NCBI RefSeq assembly: GCF_019334305.1
Contig: NZ_JAHWGH010000017.1
Span: forward strand, 310,001 to 374,000
Direction: 5' to 3'
DNA length: 64,000 nt
From: Rossellomorea orangium
GTDB lineage: Bacteria > Bacillota > Bacilli > Bacillales > Bacillaceae_B
Shown here: piece by piece, positions 26,236-37,640 of the stretch
Layout of the letters: every line of letters begins with the position of its first letter
Position numbering within the stretch: the stretch's first letter is position 1
Notes under the pieces: model-generated
Databases searched by the model: none
The model's input: only the letters and a program-made list of their open reading frames with translations
Told to the model about the DNA's origin: nothing
Position numbers and translations under genes: made by a program

Positions 26236-27285
26236 TTAACTATTCATATGGATTATGCCAGCTTTGTATTGTTTCAACAACACTTCCACGGCTTGTGAAG
26301 TTGTGTAATCCCCCGTTTTCACCCGTTCTTCCATGTCGGGGAGTGAGGACTTGATGCTTTTTTGAAAGAAGAAGTCTGACAGAATTCTTTCTTTCAGCAT
26401 GGTATGGAACCATTCCTGTCTTTGACCAAGCCTTCTTTCTTCGAACACACCCTGTTCTTTTGTCTGCTCTTCAAATTGACGGATGACTTCCCAAAGCTCG
26501 ATCAATCCTTCATTTTTCAACGCTGAACAAGTATAGGCCTTTGAACTCCAACCTCTTGTTGCAGGAATGAGGAAGTGAAGGATCTGATTGAGTTCCCTCT
26601 TCGTTTTTTCGGCGAGAGGTTTATTTTCCCCGTCGGCTTTATTAACTAGCAGCGCGTCAGCAAGCTCCATGATTCCTTTTTTCATTCCTTGAAGCTCATC
26701 ACCGGCACCGGTAATGACAAGTAATAAGAAGAAATCCACCATTTGCCTTACCATCACTTCACTTTGCCCGACTCCCACGGTTTCAATAATGATAAAATCG
26801 TATCCTGCAGCTTCACATAAGAGGAGGGTTTCATTGGTCTTGCGATGAACCCCCCCTAAGGTACCTGCAGTAGGGGATGGCCTGACAAAGGCACGGGGGT
26901 TCTTCGAGAGCTGCTCCATTCTGGTTTTATCCCCCAATATGCTTCCACCGGAAATGGAGGAGCTTGGGTCGATGGCAAGGACGGCGACACGTAACCCTTC
27001 GTTACATAACATCTCCCCGAATTGTTCGATGAATGTACTTTTCCCTGCTCCCGGGACACCTGTTATGCCGATCCGAAAACTTTTACCCGTATGAGGTAGT
27101 AACTCCTGCAAAAGTTCCTGTCCCACTGCATAATGCTCTTCCGCATTGCTCTCGATCAACGTGATGGCCTTCGCTAAATGGCTCCTGTCCCCATTCAGGA
27201 TTCCGGTTTTCAATTCTGTTACTGAAACGGGATCCTTCTTCCTTTTCACAAACCGCTTCTTTCGACCAGACTGATGCTCTGTCAT
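26236..27285 (-). CDS. meaB: Methylmalonyl-CoA mutase-associated GTPase MeaB
   Basis: A 349-residue G3E GTPase that loads and protects the adenosylcobalamin cofactor of methylmalonyl-CoA mutase. Walker A GVPGAGKSTF is near residue 77, the G-loop acidic region AIDPSSSISGGSILGDKTRM near 103, the switch ETVGVGQSE near 168 and NKADG near 215. The start overlaps the mutB stop by one base (TAATG), so it is coupled to the mutase genes. Confidence 0.94.
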   Translation of the reverse strand: MTEHQSGRKKRFVKRKKDPVSVTELKTGILNGDRSHLAKAITLIESNAEEHYAVGQELLQELLPHTGKSFRIGITGVPGAGKSTFIEQFGEMLCNEGLRVAVLAIDPSSSISGGSILGDKTRMEQLSKNPRAFVRPSPTAGTLGGVHRKTNETLLLCEAAGYDFIIIETVGVGQSEVMVRQMVDFFLLLVITGAGDELQGMKKGIMELADALLVNKADGENKPLAEKTKRELNQILHFLIPATRGWSSKAYTCSALKNEGLIELWEVIRQFEEQTKEQGVFEERRLGQRQEWFHTMLKERILSDFFFQKSIKSSLPDMEERVKTGDYTTSQAVEVLLKQYKAGIIHMNS

Positions 27286-29447
27286 TATTCAGCCACTTCC
27301 TCATATCCGAGCACTTCATAAATTTCTTTGATCACCTTCTGTGCAGCGACCGGAATGATCGTGCCAGGACCGAAGACGGCAGATGCCCCATTGCTTAAAA
27401 GGAAGTCATAGTCCTTTGCCGGGATCACGCCACCGATGACGACAAGGATATCTTCCCTGCCGAGTTTCTTCAGTTCCGCTACTAATTGAGGAAGAAGTGT
27501 TTTATGACCGGCAGCCAACGAGCTTACACCTATGACATGCACATCGTTTTCAACCGCCTGCAGAGCTGTTTCTTCAGGGGTCTGGAACAATGGTCCGATA
27601 TCCACATCGAATCCAAGGTCGGCAAATGCCGTGCTGATGACTTTCGCCCCCCTGTCATGACCATCCTGTCCCATCTTGGCGATAAGGATTCGGGGTCTTC
27701 TTCCTTCGTTGTCCAGAAATTCTTCCGTCATCTCTTTCACGATGTTGATTTCCTGTTCATTCGAGAAATTCGAGCTGTACACCCCGCTAATGCTCCGGAT
27801 CGTTGCTTTATGTCTTCCTGATACTTTTTCGATTGCATCAGAGATTTCTCCTAATGTAGCTCTTGCCCTTGCAGCTTCAACGGCTTTTTCGAGAAGATTT
27901 CCTTCTCCTGTCTCTGCGGCATGAGACAATGCTTCAAGAGTTTCAATGACTTTCTCTTCATTTCGCTCATCTTTCAGCTTTTGAATCCGGTCAACCTGCT
28001 TTTGCCTAACAACCGTATTATCGATGTCAAGCGTTTCAATCGGATCTTCCTTCTCAAGGCGATATTTATTCACCCCGATGATGGACTCATCCCCTGAATC
28101 GATCATCGCTTGTCTTCTTGCAGCCGCTTCTTCAATTCGCATCTTCGGTAATCCGGTCTCGATGGCCTTCGTCATGCCGCCAAGCTCTTCGATTTCTTCA
28201 ATATGCTCCCACGCTTTTTCCATCAGCTGATGAGTCAGGGTCTCTACATAATGTGAACCTGCCCATGGATCGATCACTTTCGTAATACCGGTCTCTTCTT
28301 GAAGAAACAGCTGTGTATTACGGGCGATTCTTGCCGAAAAATCCGTCGGCAGGGCAATCGCTTCGTCGAGTGCATTGGTGTGAAGGGATTGCGTATGACC
28401 CATGGCTGCTGCATGTGCCTCAAGTAATGTACGAACGACGTTATTATAAGGATCCTGCTCCGTTAAACTCCACCCGGATGTTTGGGAGTGGGTCCTTAGC
28501 GCCATCGATTTAGGATTCTGAGGATTGAATGTCTTCATCATCTTTGCCCAAATTCTCCGTGCCGCCCTCATTTTGGCCACTTCCATGAAATAGTTCATGC
28601 CGATTGCCCAGAAAAATGAGAGTCTTGGAGCGAAGGAATCGATATCAATTCCCGCTTTCAAGCCGGTCCGGACGTATTCAAGTCCATCCGCCAGAGTATA
28701 TGCAAGCTCAATATCGGCTGGTGCACCCGCCTCCTGCATGTGATACCCTGAAATACTGATGCTATTGAACTTTGGCATATGTTTCGATGTGTATTCAAAA
28801 ATATCAGCAATGATTTTCATGGACGTTTCAGGTGGATAAATGTATGTGTTCCTTACCATGTATTCTTTCAATATATCATTTTGAATAGTACCGGACAGTT
28901 TATCCTGTGAAACTCCCTGTTCTTCCGCCGTTACGATATAAAACGCAAGGATCGGAAGCACCGCACCGTTCATCGTCATGGACACAGACATTTGATCAAG
29001 GGGGATGCCGTCAAACAGAATCTTCATATCTAATATCGAATCAATGGCTACCCCCGCTTTCCCTACATCTCCTACAACCCTTGGATGATCAGAATCATAG
29101 CCGCGATGAGTGGCCAGGTCGAACGCCACAGACAAACCTTTTTGCCCCATGCTTAAATTTCTACGATAAAAAGCATTGCTCTCTTCTGCCGTAGAAAACC
29201 CTGCATACTGCCTGACCGTCCAAGGACGGTTCACATACATCGTCGGGTACGGCCCCCTAGTGTATGGAGCAAGACCAGGAAGATCCCCTCCATGAGTAAT
29301 ATTTTTTGTGTCTTCCCTTGAATAAAGTGGTTTAATTGAGATTTTTTCATTCGTCTCATACGATTTGTCCGAAGGGGAAACCTTACTCGTCGCTCCTTCA
29401 TTTGCATATGGGTTGATTTGTTGCCAATCAGGCTTCCTCACTGTCAT
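27285..29447 (-). CDS. mutB: Methylmalonyl-CoA mutase, large (catalytic) subunit
   Basis: A 720-residue adenosylcobalamin enzyme converting (R)-methylmalonyl-CoA to succinyl-CoA. The N-terminal TIM barrel shows [18 protein letters not shown] and the substrate region [12 protein letters not shown]; the C-terminal B12 domain (about residues 585-715) has [11 protein letters not shown] with the cobalt-binding DxHxxG histidine. It overlaps mutA by 20 bases and meaB by one. Closely related clusters occur in many Bacillaceae but not in B. subtilis 168. Confidence 0.95.
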   Translation of the reverse strand: MTVRKPDWQQINPYANEGATSKVSPSDKSYETNEKISIKPLYSREDTKNITHGGDLPGLAPYTRGPYPTMYVNRPWTVRQYAGFSTAEESNAFYRRNLSMGQKGLSVAFDLATHRGYDSDHPRVVGDVGKAGVAIDSILDMKILFDGIPLDQMSVSMTMNGAVLPILAFYIVTAEEQGVSQDKLSGTIQNDILKEYMVRNTYIYPPETSMKIIADIFEYTSKHMPKFNSISISGYHMQEAGAPADIELAYTLADGLEYVRTGLKAGIDIDSFAPRLSFFWAIGMNYFMEVAKMRAARRIWAKMMKTFNPQNPKSMALRTHSQTSGWSLTEQDPYNNVVRTLLEAHAAAMGHTQSLHTNALDEAIALPTDFSARIARNTQLFLQEETGITKVIDPWAGSHYVETLTHQLMEKAWEHIEEIEELGGMTKAIETGLPKMRIEEAAARRQAMIDSGDESIIGVNKYRLEKEDPIETLDIDNTVVRQKQVDRIQKLKDERNEEKVIETLEALSHAAETGEGNLLEKAVEAARARATLGEISDAIEKVSGRHKATIRSISGVYSSNFSNEQEINIVKEMTEEFLDNEGRRPRILIAKMGQDGHDRGAKVISTAFADLGFDVDIGPLFQTPEETALQAVENDVHVIGVSSLAAGHKTLLPQLVAELKKLGREDILVVIGGVIPAKDYDFLLSNGASAVFGPGTIIPVAAQKVIKEIYEVLGYEEVAE

Positions 29448-31224
29448 TTCCCTCCTCCCAGATGGTTAAAAGCTCATCCACTTTTTTAAGTATGTTCTGT
29501 TTATTATAGATGGACCCGTTCAATCCCATACGTTCCCACTTATTTCTCTTTTCATCAGGTATTTTTCCTGCTATGTCTATCACAATGTCTGCATCTATTA
29601 CATGGATCGATTCAACGATCATTGGTAATTGATCATGATATGCTTCATCTTTCCCACATACTACATAGTACGGATACCGGGTTTCTTCTACAAAATGAAG
29701 GATATCTTCCTTTGACATGCACTCTTTACTCTGATGTGCATGAATGCCTCCCGTGGCTAAAAACCCTTTCACAAAGTCTGCACGGGACTTATGGGTCTTC
29801 AACTCTCCCAATCCAATCAGACCAGCCACCGGTTTCCTTGGGGACTTCTGTGTCCGACTCCTCAATCCTTCAAAAGGAAGGGACAGCCGTTCTCCCGAAG
29901 TGGACGGTGGATCCGTCATGGCCTCTTCCAGGTTGGCATAGATATTCGTCCCGATCATTGAATTCTTTCGGGTGGCTAAATCATGAATCCGGGCGTCTCT
30001 CACTCTATTCATTTGATTTTCAATAGAACCATCTTTCAGGGAGACAAGCATTCCCCCTTTTGCATCAATTTGTTGAAATTCCTTCCACGCTAGCTTGCCG
30101 ACCTCTTCTGATAGCCATTCCACATAGTAAGAGCCGCCTCCTGGATCGATGACTTTATCCAGGTGCGCTTCTTCTCCGAGGATGAGTTGAGTATTTCTTG
30201 CGATTCTTTCAGAGAATGAATTTACATTCCCACTCACTTCATTGAATGGAGCAACAACCAAATAATCAACCCCTGCGAGAATGGCAGAAAAAGCTTCTCC
30301 GCCACTGCGAAGCATATTCACATATGGATCTAAAGTAGATTTATTAAATCGGGACGTTTCTGCACTGATGGTGATAGCACGGGATGTCAGGTCCCGAGCT
30401 ATCCCATAAGAAGACAAGACCTCTTGCCACAATTTCTTAAATGCCCTGATTTTCGCAATTTCCATAAAGAAATGACTGCCTATTGAAAAGTGGAAATGCA
30501 TTTTTTCAGTTGCTTTCTCAAGAGTCCAGCCTTTTTCTAGAAGTGTCTCAATATAAGTGACACCCTCACTCAGTGCAAAGGCCAACTCCTGGGTGGCACT
30601 TGCGCCTTTGTTATGAAATGGTGCAGAATTGACGATTATGGTCTTCACTTCAGGAAGGCACTTATCAGCTTCTTCCACAACCTTCATCCATTCTTCTAAT
30701 CTACCTTCATCTAACCATTCTCCCTCTGAAAGGGGATCGTACCCAACGATTCCATGCATCCCCTTTAGTTCATGTGCCTCTCCCATTCCAACGATGGCTA
30801 AAGATGTCTTTTGATCCAGTATAAAGACCGGAGTATCGGAACCTATCATTTCTTTCAAGAATGGATAGAAATGCTCTTCATGTTTTAGATTCCCAATGGA
30901 AAATGAAAGACAGTTCTGTCCCCGTGATAATGCATCCTTCACAGCTATTGTCAGTTCTTCCCATGAATCTCTTTTTATTGACTGAGCGATAAACCACTTA
31001 GAAGCGCGTTCCAACTTACCTTCAACATTTGGAATATAATCCTTCACTCTATCCCGATTGGGGACATCCTCTTCTGTATATAACGGCTTAAGATCAATAT
31101 TTTCATAAGTGTTCGTATGTAAAGAATGTACACCTTTTCCCTTTAACGCCTTTTCAGCAGCTTCCTGCCACTCTGTAAGTGTGCGACGACTGAATGATTG
31201 ACCTTTCATATCACTAAGCTTCAT
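29428..31224 (-). CDS. mutA: Methylmalonyl-CoA mutase, small subunit
   Basis: A 598-residue partner of mutB. It keeps the barrel layout ([18 protein letters not shown], then [21 protein letters not shown] and [12 protein letters not shown]) but its C-terminal domain has [15 protein letters not shown] in place of the DxHxxG B12 motif, so it is the non-catalytic subunit of a heterodimer. The GAGGGG site supports the ATG. It is the first gene of mutA-mutB-meaB. Confidence 0.93.
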   Translation of the reverse strand: MKLSDMKGQSFSRRTLTEWQEAAEKALKGKGVHSLHTNTYENIDLKPLYTEEDVPNRDRVKDYIPNVEGKLERASKWFIAQSIKRDSWEELTIAVKDALSRGQNCLSFSIGNLKHEEHFYPFLKEMIGSDTPVFILDQKTSLAIVGMGEAHELKGMHGIVGYDPLSEGEWLDEGRLEEWMKVVEEADKCLPEVKTIIVNSAPFHNKGASATQELAFALSEGVTYIETLLEKGWTLEKATEKMHFHFSIGSHFFMEIAKIRAFKKLWQEVLSSYGIARDLTSRAITISAETSRFNKSTLDPYVNMLRSGGEAFSAILAGVDYLVVAPFNEVSGNVNSFSERIARNTQLILGEEAHLDKVIDPGGGSYYVEWLSEEVGKLAWKEFQQIDAKGGMLVSLKDGSIENQMNRVRDARIHDLATRKNSMIGTNIYANLEEAMTDPPSTSGERLSLPFEGLRSRTQKSPRKPVAGLIGLGELKTHKSRADFVKGFLATGGIHAHQSKECMSKEDILHFVEETRYPYYVVCGKDEAYHDQLPMIVESIHVIDADIVIDIAGKIPDEKRNKWERMGLNGSIYNKQNILKKVDELLTIWEEGNDSEEA

Positions 31225-31371
31225 AATACCCCTCTTTCACACTGCATTTTTGAAATCGTTTACATTAAACCTGAAAAAAATCCCCTAAATTTTCTAAATG
31301 TTTATACTAATACTATTTTAGTATATAAAAAAAATCAGCATTCTTCAATCTCTCTGGAGAATGCGCTCAAA

Positions 31372-31409
31372 AAAGAAGAAGAGCTGGCGATACCAACTCT
31401 TCTTCCATC
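31372..31409 (-). terminator. Terminator of the S8 protease gene
   Basis: AAGAAGAGCTGG pairs with CCAACTCTTCTT across a 5-base loop (31376-31404), with T-rich minus-strand DNA after it. It lies five bases beyond the protease stop codon. Confidence 0.85.
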
Positions 31410-31413
31410 ATGC

Positions 31414-34400
31414 TTATTTCTTTGTATTGATATACAATTTACCTTCTGCACGCTCCGTCGTGACATTTCCAAAATCATCGGAGATCTTCACTTCAATCAC
31501 AGCTCCCGGGGCCTTCACATTTGAAGTGGCCGTATAGTAACCTTCGTAGTGCCCTTCTGATGTTTCCATCATCGGAAGTTCAGTTGCATTCGTTACTTGA
31601 CCTGCATTTGTTAGAGGCATGTGAATGACAAATGTCGCATCCAGCCCAGGTTCACTGTCAAATTCGATCTTGACGGATTCACCCTTCTTCAGTTCCTTAT
31701 CTTCTGCAGGAAGAAGATTTTCAATCTCAATGTCCCCAAATTTCGCGAAAACCGTTACCACTTGTTTCTTTTTGTTTCCTGCTTTATCTTTCGCTACTAC
31801 CTGGATCACATTTTCTCCTTCATTCAGGAGAATTCGATGACTGAACTTGCCGTCATTGACAGATGATTTCTCTCCATTCACTTTCACCCAAGCAAGATTT
31901 TCTTCTGCAATCGTCCCTTCCACTGTTAGGGCTTCACGATTTGTTTTCATGCCATCTTCCGGTGAAGTGATGGCGAGTTCAGGTTTAACCTGATCAAGTA
32001 TGACGGTCACTGAATCCGATGGACCCGTCATTCCCTGTTCCGTCGCTGCCTTGGCGGTTAACACATTCTCACCTTCGTGCAGAGAGACGTCGGCAGAGAA
32101 TGTTCCATTCTCACCTGTGTCGGCTGTCGCTACCTCTTCCTCTCCATTAAAGAGATGAACGGTCGTCGTCGGGGCAGAAGTCCCTTCAACCGTAACGGAA
32201 TCTTTATTCGTAAATGAACCATCTTTCGGGGATGTGATGATCGGTGCAGTCACTTCATAATTCACGGTTGCGCGAATCATGTAATTCCCCTCGTCTTCCG
32301 GTGCTTGCGACCAGGCGCCACCGACGAACTGCCAGCTTCTCGCTGCATACTCACCATCTTCATCTGTTCCAAGACCAGGTGCATTCGGATTTGGAGCAGA
32401 TTGGATGTACACCATATAGAAATCTCCTTCGACCATGATACCATGCTGACTAAGATCTACATGCGTCCATTCTCCGTTACGCAACGCGGTTCCATCGAAC
32501 GGACCAGCGATTTTCTTCCCTGGTGCCCCGTCCGGTCCAGTTGCATCATATACGGCGACCTGGAATTCAGTTCCTCCCGGTACCGGCCATTCAGTATCCC
32601 AGAAACGGAATAGTCCACCCGTTACGAGTGCGGTGTCATTTCCTTCTTCAAGAGACATTTTTACGGCCCAGCCGTTGCCCGCATCATAGAATGCACGTGC
32701 ATTTTCTGCAGTACCATCATCGTAACCAATTTCACCAGGATAACCGATGAATGGTTCTAAGCTTACATCAGCTGTTGTAGCTTCCCCACCTTCAACTATG
32801 ACGCTCATTTCCTTACTGTAATAGTAAGGGGCTACTACTTTAAGGGTGTAATCCCCTTCGTAAGCTTCTAGTTCATATTCTCCATCTTCATTTGTAACAA
32901 CGGGCTCTACAACAGCATCTTCCAGTAAGAAGACCGTCGCTCCCTCAACCGGCTCTCCTGACATTTCGTTTGTCACTGTTCCGGTGATATTCCCTTGAGG
33001 GATTTCTTCAAGGGTGAAGTTGGCTGTAGATGTTTGATCGGCTTCAATCGTAACATTCTGCGTTTCCGACCTGTAACCGTATGTGGATGCCTGCAGTGTG
33101 AATTCACCTGCTGCATGAGTCATCTCGTATGATCCATTGGCTGGATTCGTATAAACCGAACGGCCTGTTTCCAGTACGCTTACTTCCGCTTGTAACGGAA
33201 GTAGTACAGGGGCTGGACCAGATCCATCCATCTGTTCATCTTTCTTCACTTCATTTTTCACTGTGATTTCATTAGGATTTACACTTGGCTTTTTCGAAAC
33301 AGAAGATGATTTCTCATCCTTCGATTTCAATCCAAGATTCATTTTCTTGGCAGGAAGATTGGATTCTGTACTCAATTTCACATCATCCAGGTACCAGCCT
33401 TGCTTCACAACACTTCCGTCCGTTGTAACATTGAACGCAACGTAAACGCGCTGACCTGCATATTCACTCAGATCTACCTCTCCGTCAATCCATCCTCCAG
33501 TATCACCATTGACCCTTAGTGCCTGTGTCCACTCTTCTCCATCGATGGATACGAATACGTGACCATAATCATAGTTCCGTTCAAGCTCATGCCACTGTTT
33601 GAATTGTAAGAAGCTCTCTCCTTCAGGTAAATCGATCGGAGGCAATTGAAGTGACATGTTCGCACTGTTGTCATACGTACCGCCAAGATTTGTGGCATAA
33701 ACATTTTCCCCTGAAGTAGCCACTCCCGGACCACTCTCCGGAACTCCACGCTCCCAGCTGTTTCCTGGACCATAGGAAGTCCACCCGGTTGCAGAGGATT
33801 CAAAGTCCTGCTCATACCCCACTGTGATTCCCGGCAGAAGATTAACCGTATACGTGTCAGACTCGACTTCGTTTCCACCGAAATCCAAAGCCGACCATTT
33901 ATACGTGACTCCATCTCCTGTGAGGACCTCCCCAGGTATAACTGCTTCATACGTTCCTGATGTGTAGTTTCCTGACGTTCTTGCTGCATCAACCTGCACC
34001 CAGGCACCATCTTGATTCTGATAATGCAGGGCTACACTCGTCACACTTACATTATCACTTGCTTCTGCCTCTAACGGCAGATTCATTTCTTTAAATGCTT
34101 CTTGTGGTGCATTATGAGAGATGACAGGAGCTTCCGTATCATCTCCTTCTTTTGAAACCTGCCCTTTCACTTTTCCAATCCCACTCATCACGGATGAAAC
34201 GGCATCAAACGCATTGACCAGGCCGTGTCCGTACCCGTTATTCGGTGACTCAGGAAATGTACCGTCAGTTAACGGGACAGCGGTCGACATAAGGATTTCT
34301 TCAATCTCTTCGACCGTCAGGCTAGCATCCACTTGACGCAATAGGGCAGCTACAGCGGAGACATGTGGCCCGGCCATCGATGTTCCGTTCCATCCGCCTT

Positions 34401-35763
34401 CATAATTGCCTCCTGGAACGGAAGAACGAATATTTACACCCGGTGCTGCAATTTCAGGCTTAATTTCATCATAAGGTGAAGGTCCCTGTAAGGAGAAGCT
34501 TCCCAATTGATCATTGATATCCGTTGCACCTGTAGCGAATGACTCAGGGTAGTTGGCCGGATTCGCGATCGATCCAGGTCCTCCCGGATTAAATAACGTG
34601 GTATTTCCTGCAGAGAATTCAGGGAAGATTTCAGCTGCTCTCCACGCACTCACCATATCCCTGTACCATTCATCAAGTCCTGCTCCACCGCCCCAAGAGT
34701 TGTTGACGACATCCGGAGCCATTTCAGGATGTGGATTTCCTTCAGCATCTTTCGGTGCCAGAATCCATTCACCTGCTTCCAGTAAATCTACGTCTGTTCC
34801 ACCATCTGCCGTGAACGCTTTGACTGCGATCCACTTGGCACCCGGTGCCACACCGATTTGATTGCTGCCATCAGGCTCAGAGCCGACCATTGTACCGACA
34901 GTGTGCGTTCCATGTCCTTGATCATCATAAGGTGCACCCTGTCCTGCTGTTGCATCAAACCAGTTGAATTCATGGTCTGGAGATTCAGGATTTTGAGGAT
35001 CATATCCTCTATATTTTTCTTTTAATGCCGGGTGATCCCATTGTACTCCAGTGTCAATGGAAGCAATGACCGTTCCCGCTCCATTGATTCCCATTTCCCA
35101 TACCGCAGGTGCACCGACCCGGTCAATATTCCACTCAATCGATGCAGGGGTATTTGGAGCTTCTTTATCCAATACTGCTGAAGAAGAAGCCTTTGCCTTC
35201 GCAGGTTGGATAATTTGTCTCGTTTCATTCGGGAGAATTTTCTCTACTTCAGCAAAGGTTGAGATTTTTTCCATGACTTTCTTTGTACTAGTGACGGCCA
35301 TCCCGTTCACAACGTAAAAGTCTTTGATTTCCTTCACTGCACCTGACTTCTTCTCTTTCTGTAAGTATTCTTTCACTTGTGCTTGAGATTCAAGGGCGGT
35401 TGCCCGAAGCTCAGAGACGACCATATTTCGTTTTAATAGTTTTTTACTATTAGCAGATAGTTTCTGCTTTTTCGCTTTTTCAGTCGCCTTCTTCGCTACT
35501 GACTCAGTATCCACCTGATCCTTGAATTTCACTAAGTATGTGACATGCTTCTCTTTCTTGAACTGTTCCTGTAGTTGAGACGTGATCTTTGATTGTGGGT
35601 TTACTTTTGCTGATTCTTTCACTGAAGTGGATGGTCTTTCTTTCGCTAAAGATGCTTGTGAGGTATTCGCCGCCCCTGCATTAAATGGAAACATCAAGGG
35701 GACAAACATGACTAAGGTGAGTACAATGGATAACCATCTTGCCTTACGTTTTCTTCCTGACAT
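31414..35763 (-). CDS. Secreted S8 (subtilisin) protease, bacillopeptidase F-like
   Basis: About 1449 residues. A signal peptide (first ~31 residues, ending NAGA) and an inhibitor-I9-type propeptide (about 70-185) precede the S8 domain: catalytic Asp in IDTGVQWDHP (~237), His in GHGTHTVGTM (~287), oxyanion Asn in FSAGN (~387) and Ser in NGTSMAGPHVS (~462). Then come an Ig-like segment, a MAM-like jelly roll (FESSATGWTSYGPGNSWERG), two carboxypeptidase-regulatory-like domains (NPANGSYEM.., GTVTNEMSGEPVEGA) and two bacterial Ig-like repeats opening ITSPKDGS and ITSPEDGM. The order and size match Bpr of B. subtilis, so bpr is possible, but I leave the symbol empty. No LPXTG anchor is seen. The ATG at 35763 follows GGGAGGG. 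Confidence 0.9.
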   Translation of the reverse strand: MSGRKRKARWLSIVLTLVMFVPLMFPFNAGAANTSQASLAKERPSTSVKESAKVNPQSKITSQLQEQFKKEKHVTYLVKFKDQVDTESVAKKATEKAKKQKLSANSKKLLKRNMVVSELRATALESQAQVKEYLQKEKKSGAVKEIKDFYVVNGMAVTSTKKVMEKISTFAEVEKILPNETRQIIQPAKAKASSSAVLDKEAPNTPASIEWNIDRVGAPAVWEMGINGAGTVIASIDTGVQWDHPALKEKYRGYDPQNPESPDHEFNWFDATAGQGAPYDDQGHGTHTVGTMVGSEPDGSNQIGVAPGAKWIAVKAFTADGGTDVDLLEAGEWILAPKDAEGNPHPEMAPDVVNNSWGGGAGLDEWYRDMVSAWRAAEIFPEFSAGNTTLFNPGGPGSIANPANYPESFATGATDINDQLGSFSLQGPSPYDEIKPEIAAPGVNIRSSVPGGNYEGGWNGTSMAGPHVSAVAALLRQVDASLTVEEIEEILMSTAVPLTDGTFPESPNNGYGHGLVNAFDAVSSVMSGIGKVKGQVSKEGDDTEAPVISHNAPQEAFKEMNLPLEAEASDNVSVTSVALHYQNQDGAWVQVDAARTSGNYTSGTYEAVIPGEVLTGDGVTYKWSALDFGGNEVESDTYTVNLLPGITVGYEQDFESSATGWTSYGPGNSWERGVPESGPGVATSGENVYATNLGGTYDNSANMSLQLPPIDLPEGESFLQFKQWHELERNYDYGHVFVSIDGEEWTQALRVNGDTGGWIDGEVDLSEYAGQRVYVAFNVTTDGSVVKQGWYLDDVKLSTESNLPAKKMNLGLKSKDEKSSSVSKKPSVNPNEITVKNEVKKDEQMDGSGPAPVLLPLQAEVSVLETGRSVYTNPANGSYEMTHAAGEFTLQASTYGYRSETQNVTIEADQTSTANFTLEEIPQGNITGTVTNEMSGEPVEGATVFLLEDAVVEPVVTNEDGEYELEAYEGDYTLKVVAPYYYSKEMSVIVEGGEATTADVSLEPFIGYPGEIGYDDGTAENARAFYDAGNGWAVKMSLEEGNDTALVTGGLFRFWDTEWPVPGGTEFQVAVYDATGPDGAPGKKIAGPFDGTALRNGEWTHVDLSQHGIMVEGDFYMVYIQSAPNPNAPGLGTDEDGEYAARSWQFVGGAWSQAPEDEGNYMIRATVNYEVTAPIITSPKDGSFTNKDSVTVEGTSAPTTTVHLFNGEEEVATADTGENGTFSADVSLHEGENVLTAKAATEQGMTGPSDSVTVILDQVKPELAITSPEDGMKTNREALTVEGTIAEENLAWVKVNGEKSSVNDGKFSHRILLNEGENVIQVVAKDKAGNKKKQVVTVFAKFGDIEIENLLPAEDKELKKGESVKIEFDSEPGLDATFVIHMPLTNAGQVTNATELPMMETSEGHYEGYYTATSNVKAPGAVIEVKISDDFGNVTTERAEGKLYINTKK

Positions 35764-36236
35764 CAAATTCCCTCCCAATCATTTTTGGCTCCTTCTGTAA
35801 ACCCAGCACCTCCCTTGAACACCTTTTATGGAAAATTGTAGGTGTTGAACCAAAGATAACCAATCGCGGATGAGGAATGTTGTAAATTGATGTCGAAATA
35901 AATCTGAATATTCAGTATTTAATAGAAAAGTCACGAACCTTTTTATTTTCAATGAGCATTTAGTCACCCCTGAATTATAACCACAGGAATATTTTCGGTT
36001 TTACTGAGTTTGTAACAGGGTATTAGGTGCCGGTATTCCACTTTTCTTATTTGAACGAAGTTAGAAATGATCGGGAAGTTGCAGAGGGTATTTTCATGGA
36101 ATTAGGAAGCAGTAAATCGAACTACTGGTATAGAGCTAACTTACTTTAGAATATTCTTCCAGTTATAAACGATAAGCTTTTCCCGAATCTCCACAATCTG
36201 GAGACCGCATTTCACAGGACATTTTATCTAGATGAA
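35764..36236. other. Intergenic DNA upstream of the protease gene
   Basis: About 470 bases with no supported gene. A 62-codon minus-strand frame (35779-35967) has no ribosome site and ends at the protease leader, so I reject it. The region must carry the protease promoter; I could not pick a convincing -35/-10 pair. Confidence 0.5.
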
Positions 36237-36281
36237 AAATAAAACAAGGACCAACCTCCCAGGGTCAGTCCTTTGTTTTCA
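36237..36281 (-). terminator. Terminator of the bkd operon
   Basis: AAAACAAGGAC pairs with GTCCTTTGTTTT (one bulge) at 36241-36279 around a 16-base loop, with T-rich DNA on the minus-strand exit, immediately after the bkdB stop codon. Confidence 0.8.
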
Positions 36282-37595
36282 TTAATAAACAGATGTATTT
36301 TCTTTTGATGTGTTTTCCAGAATTTCTTTTACTCGTTGTAAAAATCTTCCACATACCAATCCGTCTAGAACGCGATGATCAAGTGACATACAGAGATTCA
36401 CCATATCACGAACGGCAATCATTCCGTTGTTCATGACAACAGGACGTTTCACGATCGATTCCACCTGAAGGATCGCTGCTTGCGGGTAATTGATGATTCC
36501 CATCGATTGTACCGAACCAAATGACCCAGTATTATTAACCGTAAACGTTCCTCCCTGCATATCTTGAGAAGTCAATTTACCACTGCGTACTTTTCCGGCA
36601 AGCTCTGTGATTTCTCTTGCGATTCCTTTGATCGTTTTTTCATCTGCATTCTTGATCACAGGAACATACAAAGCATCGTCTGTCGCTACAGCAATGGAGA
36701 GGTTGATGTCTTTCTTCTGTACAATCTTGTCCCCAGCCCACATAGAGTTGATTTGTGGATACTCCTTAAGAGCCTGGGCCACAGCTTTCACGAAGAAAGC
36801 GAAGAATGTCAGATTAAAACCTTCACGCTGCTTGAATTCTGTCTTGAGTGAATTTCTGTAGTCAACCAGGTTGGTTACATCCACTTCCATCATCGTCCAA
36901 GCATGTGGCGCTTCATGTTTACTGCGGACCATGTTGGAGGCAATCGCTTTGCGGATACCTGAAACCGGGATTTCAATATCGCCAGGTACAACAGGAATAT
37001 TCGCGGCAGGTGCGGCCTGATTAGCTGGTTGTGCCGGAGCCGTTTCCTTCACAGGCGCCTGTTGTGGAGCCGAAGCTTCAGCCTTAGGTGCCGGAGCATC
37101 TCCTGCCTTCGGAATAGAACCTGATTCAATGATTTTCTTTAGATCCTTACGAGTGATCCGGCCGCCGTTTCCAGTGCCCTCCACTTGATCTAAATCAATA
37201 TCATGCTCTTGAGACAATTTTAATACTGCAGGAGAATATCTGGCTTTATTTCCGCTGTCTTTCGCAGGAGCTTTTGATTTAGGTGCAGCCGGTGCTTCTG
37301 CTGACTTTTTAGGCTCTTCTTTCGGAGCTTCTTCAGCTGGAGCTGAAGCTCCACCCTCAATCTCGATTGAGCAAATGATTTCCCCTACTTCAAGAGTATC
37401 TCCCTCTTCGGCAATCAATTCTTTGATAGTACCTGTAAAGGAAGATGGAACTTCTGCATTCACTTTATCCGTTTGCACTTCTGCAATCGGGTCATATTTA
37501 TTAACGGTATCACCAGGTGACACCAACCATTTACTAATTGTACCTTCTGTAACACTTTCCCCTAGCTGAGGCATTTTCATATTTTCAATACCCAA
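36282..37595 (-). CDS. bkdB: Branched-chain alpha-keto acid dehydrogenase E2 (lipoamide acyltransferase)
   Basis: A 437-residue E2 core. The lipoyl domain (1-80) has the lipoylated lysine in QTDKVNAEV near 43. An Ala/Pro-rich linker follows, then the peripheral subunit-binding domain ARYSPAVLKL..GTGNGGRITRKDL near 118-152, a second linker, and the catalytic domain (about 205-437) with the active-site SLDHRVLDG. It acylates CoA with isobutyryl, isovaleryl or 2-methylbutyryl groups. The start is TTG with AGGAGGG before it. It is the last gene of the operon. Confidence 0.95.
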   Translation of the reverse strand: MGIENMKMPQLGESVTEGTISKWLVSPGDTVNKYDPIAEVQTDKVNAEVPSSFTGTIKELIAEEGDTLEVGEIICSIEIEGGASAPAEEAPKEEPKKSAEAPAAPKSKAPAKDSGNKARYSPAVLKLSQEHDIDLDQVEGTGNGGRITRKDLKKIIESGSIPKAGDAPAPKAEASAPQQAPVKETAPAQPANQAAPAANIPVVPGDIEIPVSGIRKAIASNMVRSKHEAPHAWTMMEVDVTNLVDYRNSLKTEFKQREGFNLTFFAFFVKAVAQALKEYPQINSMWAGDKIVQKKDINLSIAVATDDALYVPVIKNADEKTIKGIAREITELAGKVRSGKLTSQDMQGGTFTVNNTGSFGSVQSMGIINYPQAAILQVESIVKRPVVMNNGMIAVRDMVNLCMSLDHRVLDGLVCGRFLQRVKEILENTSKENTSVY

Positions 37596-37640
37596 TGAGG
37601 AACCCTCCTTACTCTCGCGTTTAATTGGTGTTGATTGTGA

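Noticed and set aside
35779..35967. 62-codon minus-strand frame upstream of the S8 protease
   Set aside because: No ribosome site, no recognisable motif, and it occupies the expected promoter/leader region of the protease gene.
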